DNA from: Candidatus Aenigmatarchaeota archaeon
GTDB taxonomy: Archaea; Aenigmatarchaeota; Aenigmatarchaeia; CG10238-14; SCSR01
Direction of reading: 5' to 3'
DNA: 64,000 bases
NCBI GenBank assembly: GCA_016181005.1
Contig: JACPAE010000004.1
Span: 80,181 to 144,180, forward strand
Within the stretch, counting starts at the first letter, position 1. Every line of letters starts with the position of its first letter. Both the position numbers and the translations under genes were made by a program. The notes below the pieces were generated by a model. It did no database searches and was not told where the DNA came from. It saw nothing but the letters and a program-made list of their open reading frames with translations. This document shows positions 26,262-34,927 of this stretch, in pieces.

Positions 26262-27269
26262 TCACTTCTTTTTCTTCGCAACCCAGTCAGCTACAAACGT
26301 AGGCTGCTGCCCAGCAAGATAGTTGTAAGCCTGAAGCGCGGCTTTGCATCCTTCCCCTGCAGAAACTACAATCTGCTTGAATGGTGTTTGTGTTATATCA
26401 CCTGCAGCAAAAATACCAGGTCTAACCTTGTCGCTATCAGGATAATATGTTTCTGCATTATTTGTAGCTAACACTTGTCCCATTTGATCCAGTTTAACCA
26501 AGTGCTTAATGAACTCAGTCTTGGTCACAGATCCAATCTCAACAAAAACTCCAGAAACAGGTATTTCCTTAGTTTCATTAGTCACAACATTCTGCAGGAC
26601 AATTGAATGCACAGTCTGCTCACCTTTAATTTCCTTTACAATACTATTAAACAAAATTTCAATATTCTCTCTTTTTTTGACCTCTTCAACTAAATACTCA
26701 AAACCTCTGAACTGATCTCTTCTGTGTATCAGGTAAACTTTAGGGCATATCTTACTAAGATACTCTGCACCTTCCAAAGCAGAATTGCCGCCACCAACTA
26801 CAGCAACCTTCTTCCCTTTAAATAAGGGTCCGTCGCATACAGTGCAGTAAGATACACCCTTAGCTCCAAACTCACCTTCACCAGGTACATCCAATGTCCT
26901 AGGTGTTTTCCCATATGAAAGAATAACTGTTTTAGTTTTGTAAATATTTCCACTAGTCTTTACAGCAAACATCGGTTTACCATTGTTAGCATTAGGAATT
27001 TCTTCTATAACAGTCACCTCTTCATAAATAACTTCAGCCCCAGCTTTGATGGCTTGCTTTAGCATCTTATTCATCAAAGGAATCCCGCCAACTGACATAA
27101 ATCCAGGATAGTTCTCTATAACATCAGTCATCGCAGCCTGCCCACCAATGCTTTTGGCTATAACTAAAGTCTTCATCGCCCTTCTTGCAGCGTATATCGC
27201 GGCAGTCAAGGAAGCAGCCGCACCGCCGATAATGACAGAATCGTAGACAGTGTCAGTAATGTCATCCAC
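26262..27269 (-). CDS. trxB: Thioredoxin reductase (FAD-dependent)
   Basis: A 335-residue flavoprotein. FAD binding: SVIIGGAAASLTAAIYAARRAMKTLVI (the usual GGGPAG reads GGAAAS). Redox-active disulfide: CTVCDG. NAD(P)H binding: VAVVGGGNSALEGAEYL. C-terminal FAD block: GIFAAGDITQTPFKQIVVSAGEG. It reduces thioredoxin, probably the trxA product upstream. The start is GTG 27269, overlapping the end of the small zinc protein gene. It closes a redox operon 28578-26262. Confidence 0.92.
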   Translation of the reverse strand: MDDITDTVYDSVIIGGAAASLTAAIYAARRAMKTLVIAKSIGGQAAMTDVIENYPGFMSVGGIPLMNKMLKQAIKAGAEVIYEEVTVIEEIPNANNGKPMFAVKTSGNIYKTKTVILSYGKTPRTLDVPGEGEFGAKGVSYCTVCDGPLFKGKKVAVVGGGNSALEGAEYLSKICPKVYLIHRRDQFRGFEYLVEEVKKRENIEILFNSIVKEIKGEQTVHSIVLQNVVTNETKEIPVSGVFVEIGSVTKTEFIKHLVKLDQMGQVLATNNAETYYPDSDKVRPGIFAAGDITQTPFKQIVVSAGEGCKAALQAYNYLAGQQPTFVADWVAKKKK

Positions 27270-27405
27270 CCTTTGCCTTCAAGATAACATCACACTGGTT
27301 GCACACGCCCGGCTTTTTGTAAAGCTTTTTGCATACGGTGCACTCGAAAACAAGCTGAGTATACGCTCCTACAAGATCATTTTCGTCATCATTTTTTCTC
27401 GGCAT
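27262..27405 (-). CDS. Small zinc-ribbon or rubredoxin-like protein, 47 aa
   Basis: Starts at ATG 27405 (MPRKNDDENDLVG) and carries two CxxC knuckles, FECTVCKKLYKK and GVCNQCD, the arrangement of a zinc ribbon or rubredoxin-like site. It overlaps the trxB start by 8 bases and sits inside the thioredoxin operon, so an electron-transfer or regulatory role there is likely but unproven. Confidence 0.65.
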   Translation of the reverse strand: MPRKNDDENDLVGAYTQLVFECTVCKKLYKKPGVCNQCDVILKAKGG

Positions 27406-27406
27406 C

Positions 27407-27655
27407 TTATTTACCTGTAACGGCGGCAATTGCTTTGTCCTTTGCTGGAATTCCAGTAAACTTGACCTTACCATCTACAATTATTGTAGGCACGGACATT
27501 ATCGAATATTTTGCAACCAGTTTCTGCCCCTCTTGGGACATCGCATCTATCTCCTCATAGTCAAATTTGTGGTTCTTCTTCAATTCTTTAAACAGCGCCT
27601 TTGAAGCCGGGCAATATATGCAGGTCTTGGTATATACCAACTGAACTTTAACCAT
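27407..27655 (-). CDS. Glutaredoxin/thioredoxin-like protein with CIYC site
   Basis: An 82-residue thioredoxin-fold protein: VQLVYTKTCIYCPASKALFKEL carries the active site and SIMSVPTIIVDGKVKFTG the cis-Pro strand, as in the archaeal 'thioredoxin/glutaredoxin' small family. ATG 27655 is preferred because a gaggg ribosome site lies about 9 bases upstream. It is one base from the next gene. Confidence 0.78.
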   Translation of the reverse strand: MVKVQLVYTKTCIYCPASKALFKELKKNHKFDYEEIDAMSQEGQKLVAKYSIMSVPTIIVDGKVKFTGIPAKDKAIAAVTGK

Positions 27656-27710
27656 TTCAACATCCCTCTTCATAAGCAAAATATTAATTGTCTTTGGTTA
27701 TTTAAACATT

Positions 27711-27881
27711 TTAACTTGTTTTCGGGAAATGAATAGCATTCTTTGTTATCTGCAGATTACAGCTTTTATGTTTAGAGCACCAATCTTGGCAGGCTTTGGC
27801 TGTAGACTCATCTTTGTAACCAAAACCGCAAATTTCGCATTTGTAAATATTCCTTCCTTTGATTGTGGTTTTTTCCACCAT
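27711..27881 (-). CDS. Small zinc-finger-like protein, 56 aa
   Basis: Starts at ATG 27881, sharing one base with the trxA stop. Cys and His residues are spaced as YKCEICGFGYKDESTAKACQDWCSKHKSCN, a likely metal site with a zinc-finger-like first knuckle. Function unknown; membership of the thioredoxin operon suggests a redox or metal role. Confidence 0.6.
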   Translation of the reverse strand: MVEKTTIKGRNIYKCEICGFGYKDESTAKACQDWCSKHKSCNLQITKNAIHFPKTS

Positions 27882-28258
27882 TATTTTGCACTTCCTTTTG
27901 ATAATTTTGTACTTTGGGCTAAGCAAGCTTCGCTCCTTTCCAAAATTCTATCTATCTCATCTTTCAATTTTTCTTTTGGCATATATCCTATAGCTTCACC
28001 AATAACTTGACCTTTGCAAAACACCTTAATTGTTGGCGTACTCATAATGCCATATTTTTCTGCTAGATTGGAATTCTCATGGGATTCCAAGATATTTAGT
28101 TTAACGAATTTTGCTTTATTTTTATACTCCTTTGAAAGCGTTTCATATAACGGTGCTAATGCTTTACACCAAACACATTGATTATGCCAAAAATCAACTA
28201 CTACAGGGAGTTCTGCTGCAAGCACTTCTTTATTCCAATTTTTTCCATTCACATCCAT
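27881..28258 (-). CDS. trxA: Thioredoxin
   Basis: A 125-residue thioredoxin. The active site reads CVWC (not CGPC) in DFWHNQCVWCKALAPLYETLSKEY, and the cis-Pro is in YGIMSTPTIKVF. The start at ATG 28258 shares one base with the stop of the ArsR-type regulator and has a strong ribosome site (ggaggtga) 5 bases upstream. The WC substitution may change its redox potential. Reduced by TrxB it could serve the ribonucleotide reductase. Confidence 0.88.
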   Translation of the reverse strand: MDVNGKNWNKEVLAAELPVVVDFWHNQCVWCKALAPLYETLSKEYKNKAKFVKLNILESHENSNLAEKYGIMSTPTIKVFCKGQVIGEAIGYMPKEKLKDEIDRILERSEACLAQSTKLSKGSAK

Positions 28259-28578
28259 TATTTCACCTCCTTTTCTATTACACCGCATTTAACAAGATGA
28301 TCGTGATATTTTTCAACATGCCTGTTTATCGCTTCCAATATAGGCGAAACAGTAGATTTATTTATCGAATACATCCGTTTCTTACCTAATTTTTTAGATG
28401 TTACAAACCCACAATCTATAAGGCATTTTAGATTATGCGAAACTCTACTCTGTTCAAGATCAAGCTTTCTATGTATTTCCGATACAGACAAAGACCGCTT
28501 TCTAAGAAGTTCTATTATATCCAGCCTTGTCTCTGAACCAAAAGCTTTAACAAACAACTTATATGAATTACCTTTCAT
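28258..28578 (-). CDS. ArsR-family regulator of the thioredoxin operon
   Basis: A 106-residue winged-helix protein: FGSETRLDIIELLRKRSLSVSEIHRKLDLEQSRVSHNLKCLIDCGFVTSKKLGKKRMYSI is the standard ArsR DNA-binding unit. Cys in the recognition region (LIDCGF) and near the end (LVKCGV) could sense metals or oxidation. It leads the operon trxA, zinc protein, glutaredoxin-like, zinc ribbon and trxB. Its start codon lies in a palindrome (28577-28596) like that in front of the second ArsR gene at 56 kb, so autorepression is likely. Confidence 0.82.
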   Translation of the reverse strand: MKGNSYKLFVKAFGSETRLDIIELLRKRSLSVSEIHRKLDLEQSRVSHNLKCLIDCGFVTSKKLGKKRMYSINKSTVSPILEAINRHVEKYHDHLVKCGVIEKEVK

Positions 28579-28596
28579 ATGAATTATATATCATAT
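28577..28596. promoter_or_regulatory. ArsR-type operator, ATATGA-N8-TCATAT
   Basis: Perfect 6-base arms (atatga and tcatat) separated by 8 A/T bases, lying between the start codon of the regulator and a TATA box (ttaaatac on the minus strand, about 28599-28608). A nearly identical site with the same spacing to the same kind of TATA box lies at 56174-56193 before the other ArsR gene. Confidence 0.6.
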
Positions 28597-28625
28597 TAAG
28601 TATTTAAAGCTTACTTCTCAGCAAT

Positions 28626-29939
28626 CTAAGCACAGACTTCTTTAATCGAATCTTCTAAAATATCCAAACCTAAATCAGCTTGCTCTTTCGTCAAAATCAA
28701 TGGCGGGCATATCCTGATTGTGCTGACTCCTGCAGGAAGCATCAAAAGACCCTTTTCACTTGATTTGCACAGGATATCACTTCTCTCCTCGATGCCATAT
28801 TCTTTCGTCGACTTGCTTTTCACAATTTCCACACCAATCATCATCCCAATACCTCTCACATCGCCTATAATCTCATACTCATCTTTCATCTCCTCCAGCC
28901 TACTAATCATATAACTCCCAACCTTCTTTGCATTCTCACCAAGCTTCTTCTGCCTCATAAATTTCAAAGTCGCAAGTCCAGCCGCACATGCCAACAAATT
29001 CCCTCCGAAGGTGTTCGCGTGGCTTCCTGCAATCCAGTCCATTGTCTTCTCGTTGGCCACTGTTGCCCCAAGAGGGACGCCTCCACCAATGGCTTTGCTT
29101 AATGCAACGATGTCTGCCTTGACGTCAAAGTTTTCAATGGCCAAAAACTTCCCAGTCCTGTAGCAACCAGCCTGAACCTCATCATCGCATAGTAGTACAC
29201 CATGATCGTCACAAAGCTCTCTGACGCCCTTGACGAAATCTTTCGGCGGCACTAGGTATCCGCCTTCACCGGAAACAGGCTCGAGAAAAACAGCAGCTAC
29301 ATCTTTATCACACTCGCCCATTTTCTCTTCAAGAACCTCAAGGTAAAGATTGACACAGCCATCGTGCTCTTTGTTCTTGAAAGGGCAGCGGTAACAGTAT
29401 GGGTACAAAGCATGCTTTACCGGTAGAAAAGGCCAAAACCTCTCTCTCTGAACCGGCCTAGAATTTGTCAATGATAAACTACCCATCGTCCGCCCGTGAA
29501 AAGACGGCTTGAATGCAATGGCCCATTTTTTGTTCGTATGCCATCGAGCAAGTTTGTAAGCGGCTTCTACGGCCTCGGTTCCAGAATTGGATAAAAATGC
29601 TTTATTCAAGTGCTTAGGGAGGAATGTCAACAAATATTCAACAAACTTTACTGGCAGTTCGGCATAAAAATCGGAAAACCCGACATGTACAGCATTCCTT
29701 ATCTGCCGGCGGACAGCCTTCTCTATTACAGGATTCGTATGTCCTATATTCATCACAGCCACACCAGCTGCAAAATCCAGATACTTCCTGTTGTCAACAT
29801 CCCATAAATAGCAACCCTTGCCTTTTTTGAGTACAAACGAGTACTCCCGCGTTAAAGAAGGCGATATGACTTTATTGTCGCGCCCTACAACCTTGAGAGA
29901 CTTTGGTCCAGGCTTTCTGCACACGAACTTGGGTTTCAT
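28626..29939 (-). CDS. Class III aminotransferase (acetylornithine/4-aminobutyrate type)
   Basis: A 437-residue PLP enzyme of aminotransferase class III. The PLP Lys is in DIVALSKAIGGGVPLGA; FLSNSGTEAVEAAYKLAR binds the cofactor phosphate; LLCDDEVQAGCYRTG carries the Asp that contacts the ring. Candidates are ornithine, acetylornithine or 4-aminobutyrate aminotransferase, or a related amino-acid racemase; sequence alone does not decide. It is divergent from the M42 peptidase gene. Confidence 0.85.
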   Translation of the reverse strand: MKPKFVCRKPGPKSLKVVGRDNKVISPSLTREYSFVLKKGKGCYLWDVDNRKYLDFAAGVAVMNIGHTNPVIEKAVRRQIRNAVHVGFSDFYAELPVKFVEYLLTFLPKHLNKAFLSNSGTEAVEAAYKLARWHTNKKWAIAFKPSFHGRTMGSLSLTNSRPVQRERFWPFLPVKHALYPYCYRCPFKNKEHDGCVNLYLEVLEEKMGECDKDVAAVFLEPVSGEGGYLVPPKDFVKGVRELCDDHGVLLCDDEVQAGCYRTGKFLAIENFDVKADIVALSKAIGGGVPLGATVANEKTMDWIAGSHANTFGGNLLACAAGLATLKFMRQKKLGENAKKVGSYMISRLEEMKDEYEIIGDVRGIGMMIGVEIVKSKSTKEYGIEERSDILCKSSEKGLLMLPAGVSTIRICPPLILTKEQADLGLDILEDSIKEVCA

Positions 29940-29977
29940 ATAATTTAATTACTGGTTTACAAATAATTATAGTGGAT

Positions 29978-30997
29978 ATGGAACTGCTCAAGAAGCTGGT
30001 AGAGGCCTACGGCGTCAGCGGCAACGAAGGCGAGGTCAGGGAGCTGATCAAAAATGAAATTTCAAAGTGCGTCGATGAGGTGCATACGGACAAGCTAGGC
30101 AATTTAGTTGCACATAAAAAAGGAAAATTGCCACGGGTCATGCTTGCAGCCCACATGGACGAAATAGGGCTTATCATTAAAAGAATAAATGAGAGGGGCA
30201 AGATTGTTTTCTCCACCGTAGGCGGGATTGAAGTCTCTGCTTTGATCGGGCAGAAAGTTTCCATTCAAACAAACAAAAAAAACCAGCTTTTAGGAGTTAT
30301 AACATTGGACCAAATGTCATCCGGAGATTCGATTAAGGAGCTGCCAAGAGTCACTGATTTGTACATAGATACTGGATTGGACAGGGAGCAGCTGGCAGAA
30401 CTGGGAGTCGAGATTGGGAACTATGTCTACTTTTATGACTCGAGATATAGTCTTGCAACAAATGAATTTATAATTGGCAAATCCTTGGACAACAGGATAG
30501 GATGCTATGTCCTCATCGAGCTCGCCAAGCTTCTGAAAGAGAACAAGAACGAAATTTTTTACGTATTCACCGTGCAGGAAGAGATAGGGATGTACGGCGC
30601 AAGGACTTCGGCATATACAATAGACCCCTCCTGGGCTATTGCTGTTGACGCGACAACCACGGACGACGTCTACGCCACGCCTACAAGATCGCTGAAGGGC
30701 GGACCATGCATAACTGTGAAGGACGCCGGCATGCTCGGAAACAAGTGCATAAACGACTGGCTGAGGGAAATCGCAAAGAAGAGCAACATACCGATTCAGT
30801 ATGACGTGAGCGAATACGGCGCAACAGACGCCTTGACAATTTCCCTTGCGCGCGGAGGCATACCCTCGACTACAGTCTCCATACCAGTAAGGAACATCCA
30901 TACGGCTGTAGGAATGGCGCATGTCAGCGACATAAAGAACACGATAAAGCTTTTGGAATTGCTTTTGAGAAAGCCGCCGCTGGTTTGCGTAGTTTAA
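29978..30997 (+). CDS. M42-family aminopeptidase (TET-like)
   Basis: A 339-residue dinuclear metallo-aminopeptidase. Metal ligands are visible in AAHMDEIGLIIK (His and Asp), KSLDNRIGCY (Asp), VQEEIGMYGA (catalytic Glu and ligand Glu), and RNIHTAVGMAH (His). M42 enzymes form tetrahedral 12-mers that trim peptides from the proteasome. ATG 29978 (MELLKKLVEAYGVSGNE) is the conserved start; the earlier frame is not conserved. Its end overlaps the convergent permease gene by 4 bases. Confidence 0.92.
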   Translation: MELLKKLVEAYGVSGNEGEVRELIKNEISKCVDEVHTDKLGNLVAHKKGKLPRVMLAAHMDEIGLIIKRINERGKIVFSTVGGIEVSALIGQKVSIQTNKKNQLLGVITLDQMSSGDSIKELPRVTDLYIDTGLDREQLAELGVEIGNYVYFYDSRYSLATNEFIIGKSLDNRIGCYVLIELAKLLKENKNEIFYVFTVQEEIGMYGARTSAYTIDPSWAIAVDATTTDDVYATPTRSLKGGPCITVKDAGMLGNKCINDWLREIAKKSNIPIQYDVSEYGATDALTISLARGGIPSTTVSIPVRNIHTAVGMAHVSDIKNTIKLLELLLRKPPLVCVV

Positions 30998-32259
30998 AAT
31001 TTCTTGAAATAAACCCAGTAAAATACCAATCCTGCCAGCAGCAGTGCAATGCCATATAAGGCAATTTCAAACGTGATACTCATCAGCAAAATCGCCGAAG
31101 TTATAACACCCAGCAATGGTAAAACTGGGAACTTGCCTATGCTGATAGGAACTTTGAATTCGCGCTTCATCTTAGGTTTGGTATACCTCAGCTTAATTAC
31201 AGTAAGGTTGACAATTACGAAAGCTATGAAGATAAGGAAATCTGTAAGGTAGCCTACAGTTTCTATACCACCAAGAAAGATAAAAGCAACAGAAATTAAA
31301 CCCACAATGGCAATTGAAAAGCCTGGTGTTCTTGTTTTATAATTGACATTTGCCAAAAGTCTTGGCAGCGAACCTTCTGCAGCCATGCCGTATGCAATTC
31401 TAGACGCAGACAGAAGAACCAGCAGCACAGTATTGAAAGTTGCAAATAATGCCACTATCGAAAGCACGAAGGAGCTCTCCTTTCCAAGAGCACTTCCCAT
31501 GACATCGGCCAATGGAGAGTTCGATTGTGCAAGCTTGTCAGCACCAATGACGCTGATTGCAGAAATTGAAACCAGAACATAAATTACAGTGCTGATAATA
31601 ATCGCCAAAAGCAGTGCCTTCGGCATAATCTTCTTGGTTCCTTTTGTCTCCTCGGAGAGCCTGACCATTTCTTCAAAGCCGATGAATGCAAAGAAGATCA
31701 ACGCGGCTGCACTAAAGACGCTTGGAAGTGAGTTCACCTCAAAATAATCCACCGATCCGAAGTAAGGCAGCCCTATAATAATTATCATTAGCAGCCCCAA
31801 TGACTCGATGATGCTGAAAATTATGGCTAATGTGACCGACTGTTTTATCCCCCAAAAGTTTATTGCGGAAACCGCGAGAATTACAAAAACTGCAGTCAAT
31901 GCGATAGGAGTTTTCACTAAAGCATTGAGATAGCCTGCAAACCCCAGCGCAACTGTTGAACCAGCAATTATTGCGGCGAAAATAAGTATCCAGCCCGTGA
32001 ACCAAGCAATTTTTTTGCCAAAGCTTGCTCTAGTGTAGACATATTCGGCACCTGCTTTGGGAAACATGCATGACAGTTCGGCATAGCTTAGCCCTGTGAA
32101 TGCAGCGACAACAGCGGCAAGAAAGAATGAAAGCCACACGGCATTCCCAGCTATCCCGGCAGCTTTACCAATAAGGACGTAAATTCCGGCACCTAATATG
32201 ATGCCTATGCCAACTAGCGTCAGCTCAAACAAACCAAGTACCCTTCTAAGTTTGGCCAT
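30994..32259 (-). CDS. APC-superfamily amino-acid permease
   Basis: A 421-residue membrane protein with about 12 hydrophobic segments. The first helix carries the APC substrate-binding motif (GIGIILGAGIYVLIGKAAG), and IFFAFIGFEEMVRLSEETK in helix 6 and its loop is also typical. It imports or exchanges amino acids, driven by protons or antiport; the substrate is not readable. A link with the carbamate kinase route (for example an arginine/ornithine exchange) is speculative. Confidence 0.87.
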   Translation of the reverse strand: MAKLRRVLGLFELTLVGIGIILGAGIYVLIGKAAGIAGNAVWLSFFLAAVVAAFTGLSYAELSCMFPKAGAEYVYTRASFGKKIAWFTGWILIFAAIIAGSTVALGFAGYLNALVKTPIALTAVFVILAVSAINFWGIKQSVTLAIIFSIIESLGLLMIIIIGLPYFGSVDYFEVNSLPSVFSAAALIFFAFIGFEEMVRLSEETKGTKKIMPKALLLAIIISTVIYVLVSISAISVIGADKLAQSNSPLADVMGSALGKESSFVLSIVALFATFNTVLLVLLSASRIAYGMAAEGSLPRLLANVNYKTRTPGFSIAIVGLISVAFIFLGGIETVGYLTDFLIFIAFVIVNLTVIKLRYTKPKMKREFKVPISIGKFPVLPLLGVITSAILLMSITFEIALYGIALLLAGLVFYWVYFKKF

Positions 32260-32298
32260 CCATTATAGATTAATTCAAGAAAAGATAAAGTTTGATTA

Positions 32299-33615
32299 AT
32301 GAAACCTATTAGAACACTCATCATGGGAGCAGCTGGCAGGGACTTCCATAACTTCAACATGGTTTTCAGAGATAATCCAAAGTACAAAGTTGTTGCTTTC
32401 ACTGCCACACAAATTCCTGATATTGCGAACAGAAGTTATCCAAATGAATTATCCGGAAAGTTGTATCCCAAAGGAATCCCAATATATCCGGAAATAGTTT
32501 TAGCCGATTTAATTAAGAAATTAAAGGTCGATTTAGTCGTTTTCGCTTACAGCGATGTTAACCATGAGTATGTGATGCACAAGGCTTCGATTGCTTTAGC
32601 AAACGGCGCTGATTTTGTTTTACTTGGGCCAAATTCAACAATGCTGAACTCTTCCAAGCCTGTAATTTCCGTCACTGCAGTAAGAACTGGTGCTGGCAAA
32701 AGTCAGACGTCTAGAGCGATAGCAGAAATTCTTAGAAAACATGGTAAGAAAGTTGTAGCCATTAGGCACGGGATGCCTTACGGAAATCTCTTAAAACAAA
32801 AATGTCAATGGTTTGCAAGTGCGGAAGACTTTAAAAAACATGACACAACAATAGAAGAAGAAGAGGAGTATCAGCCTTGGATTGATCATGGATTTGTTGT
32901 GTATGCTGGTGTGGATTATGGAGAGATATTAAGAGAAGCAGAAAATGAGTCGGATGTCATCATTTTCGATGGTGGAAATAACGACTGGGGATTTATCAAA
33001 TCTGATTTGTACATAGTGGTTGCCGATCCACATAGACCGGGTCATGAATTAACTTATTATCCAGGATTTGTTAATTTCTTGTCAGCAGATGTAATTGTTA
33101 TTAATAAAATCGACAGTGCCAAGAAAGAAAATATAGAAATTGTTAGACAACATGCAAAGCAATACAATCCGAAAGCAAAGATTATTTTGGCAAAATCACC
33201 AGTAACAGTTGACAAACCTGAACTGATTAGAAATAAGCGTGTAATTTTAACTGAAGATGGGCCTTCTCTTACCCATGGTGGTATGCCTTATGGCGCAGGA
33301 TCCATTGTTGCAAAGAGATATAAATGTAAAGTGGTTAATGCCCAAAAATATGCTGTCGGCTCTATCAAAAAAGTTTACAAAAAATATCCGCATTTAAAGA
33401 ACGAACTGCCGGCTATGGGATACAGTAGCAAACAAATCAAAGAGTTGGAAAAAACAATAAATTCAGCAAAATGTGACGCTGTTATCGATGCTACTCCTGC
33501 TAATCTTTCACGAATCTTAAAAATCAATAAACCAATCGCCAATGTAACCTACGAAATGGGAAAAGAAGCTGTTAAAAGTTTGGAAGCAATATTGAAAAAA
33601 ACAAAGTTTATTTAA
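32299..33615 (+). CDS. COG2403-like P-loop GTPase (cyclic 2,3-diphosphoglycerate synthetase-related)
   Basis: A 438-residue protein: an N-terminal Rossmann-like domain (KPIRTLIMGAAGRDFHNFN), a P-loop TGAGKS at 130-135 (TAVRTGAGKSQTSRAIAEIL), DGGNNDW and NKID (GTPase-type specificity), and a C-terminal domain with a possible second ligand site (MPYGAGSIVAKRYKCKVV). It resembles COG2403 predicted GTPases, some of which are annotated as cyclic 2,3-diphosphoglycerate synthetase. It may have belonged with arcC and the carbamoyltransferase now 3.5 kb downstream. Confidence 0.75.
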   Translation: MKPIRTLIMGAAGRDFHNFNMVFRDNPKYKVVAFTATQIPDIANRSYPNELSGKLYPKGIPIYPEIVLADLIKKLKVDLVVFAYSDVNHEYVMHKASIALANGADFVLLGPNSTMLNSSKPVISVTAVRTGAGKSQTSRAIAEILRKHGKKVVAIRHGMPYGNLLKQKCQWFASAEDFKKHDTTIEEEEEYQPWIDHGFVVYAGVDYGEILREAENESDVIIFDGGNNDWGFIKSDLYIVVADPHRPGHELTYYPGFVNFLSADVIVINKIDSAKKENIEIVRQHAKQYNPKAKIILAKSPVTVDKPELIRNKRVILTEDGPSLTHGGMPYGAGSIVAKRYKCKVVNAQKYAVGSIKKVYKKYPHLKNELPAMGYSSKQIKELEKTINSAKCDAVIDATPANLSRILKINKPIANVTYEMGKEAVKSLEAILKKTKFI

Positions 33616-34805
33616 TTATTGAATTTTCTGAATAAATGATTTATCGAATTTGGTGTCACACCTATTTTAAAATTATCAAACACGTATTCACTAACATTAC
33701 CACCAGACACGCCCCTTTTCTTTAAATACATAATCATTTCTTTCACTTTCATATCAATCTCCTCTATGCTTTTATAATTTTCGATCATACTAACTAACTT
33801 TTTGAGTTTGTTTTTTCTTCCTTTTGCGTATTTGAAAATAGATATTTTTTCGGCAGTCAAAATACTTTTCCTATTATGGATGCTAACAGCATCACCATCT
33901 AAATAAGCATCTATATTCAATTTTCTCAGAAGCTTGATAATAAACTGTTGGTTTGGTTCACATGATAGTTCTATTCTCCAAAAATTATGTGTGCTACCAT
34001 CCCCATCATAAAGTCCTTGTAAAAACGGTATAATAAAACTTTTTGGACATGAGAAAATCCATTTCATTTTAACTTTATCGTATGTGGTTCTTTCATTAAT
34101 ATCAAGACCCAATAGAGATTGAAGTAAATAGCGAATAAAGGGTGATTTTTCGGTTATCCATCTATATTCACCATAAGGAGCTCTTTCTCTATAGTCAACA
34201 TGATCTTTGATTCTATGAGCAGTTATTCCTAGTGTAATGAAATATTTACATACATTATCACCAATATCCAAATCCCAATCATATCTTCTTGTCAGCGAAA
34301 TTAAACATTGATTAGAAAATCTATATCCAAGAGGTTTCGAAGTATCACTGACCATCATACCCAAAATATACGCCAATGCCTTTTCTTTTAGACCCACGTT
34401 TTTATTACGGTTTCCTAACTGTTTTAGTATGAAAATGATTTCATCGTAAAACTTTATTTCCATCGGTACTTTAATAAAATCAAAGTACGCATGGCCTCCC
34501 TTTTTAGAATGAAGGGGCAATAGCTTGTGTCTTATGTTTAGTCTACAGTTAGGTATTGAAGAAGCAAGAACATACAGATAAGGTTTAGACTTATTGAGAT
34601 ATCTATTAACACAATTTCTAGGTAGTTTGAGCCTTTTTTCTATTGAGATATAAGTGAATCCTTTCTTTCGTAGTTTATTTACTAGGAAATAATTTTTACA
34701 TCTTTTCATATGAATTGCATAAAACTCCCCAGAGGTAAGATCACTGTAAAAATAAAGATTCTTCAATCTTCTTTCGACATCTTCCCACGAGTTAAACTTG
34801 TTCAT
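33612..34805 (-). CDS. LAGLIDADG-type homing endonuclease-like protein, free-standing
   Basis: A protein of 397 residues with two LAGLIDADG helices: ALAYILGMMVSDTSK at about 143-157 and IPFLQGLYDGDGS at about 259-271. A helix-turn-helix-like N-terminus (KKGFTYISIEKRLKLPRNCVNRYLNK) and C-terminus (KKRGVSGGNVSEYVFDNF) could aid DNA binding. The acidic residue of the first motif is D in VSD, of the second D in YDGDG. The frame reaches TTG 34838, but ATG 34805 is preferred. It is not in an intron or intein; it overlaps the convergent GTPase stop by 4 bases and lies beside the DGR. Confidence 0.78.
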   Translation of the reverse strand: MNKFNSWEDVERRLKNLYFYSDLTSGEFYAIHMKRCKNYFLVNKLRKKGFTYISIEKRLKLPRNCVNRYLNKSKPYLYVLASSIPNCRLNIRHKLLPLHSKKGGHAYFDFIKVPMEIKFYDEIIFILKQLGNRNKNVGLKEKALAYILGMMVSDTSKPLGYRFSNQCLISLTRRYDWDLDIGDNVCKYFITLGITAHRIKDHVDYRERAPYGEYRWITEKSPFIRYLLQSLLGLDINERTTYDKVKMKWIFSCPKSFIIPFLQGLYDGDGSTHNFWRIELSCEPNQQFIIKLLRKLNIDAYLDGDAVSIHNRKSILTAEKISIFKYAKGRKNKLKKLVSMIENYKSIEEIDMKVKEMIMYLKKRGVSGGNVSEYVFDNFKIGVTPNSINHLFRKFNN

Positions 34806-34896
34806 ATGAAACACCTTATAACTTCTATCGTATATCAATTAGTTACGTTACTATATAAAGCTTTCGGAGGGGTTCATTTCCCACATCATTAACAAC

Positions 34897-34904
34897 ATTT
34901 AAAT
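34897..34904 (+). promoter_or_regulatory. TATA box of DGR target gene 1
   Basis: The element atttaaat followed by cctttgct lies 31 bases before ATG 34928. The same string (atttaaatcctttc) precedes the DGR-related gene at 45 kb (45087-45094), and tatttaaatt precedes the gene at 41529. The shared promoter suggests common origin and expression. Confidence 0.55.
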
Positions 34905-34927
34905 CCTTTGCTATGCTCTATTTAACT

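Noticed and set aside
34913-34927. ATG 34913 as the start of DGR target 1
   Set aside because: It would place the start too close to the TATA box, and the related gene at 45 kb aligns from the second ATG (34928).
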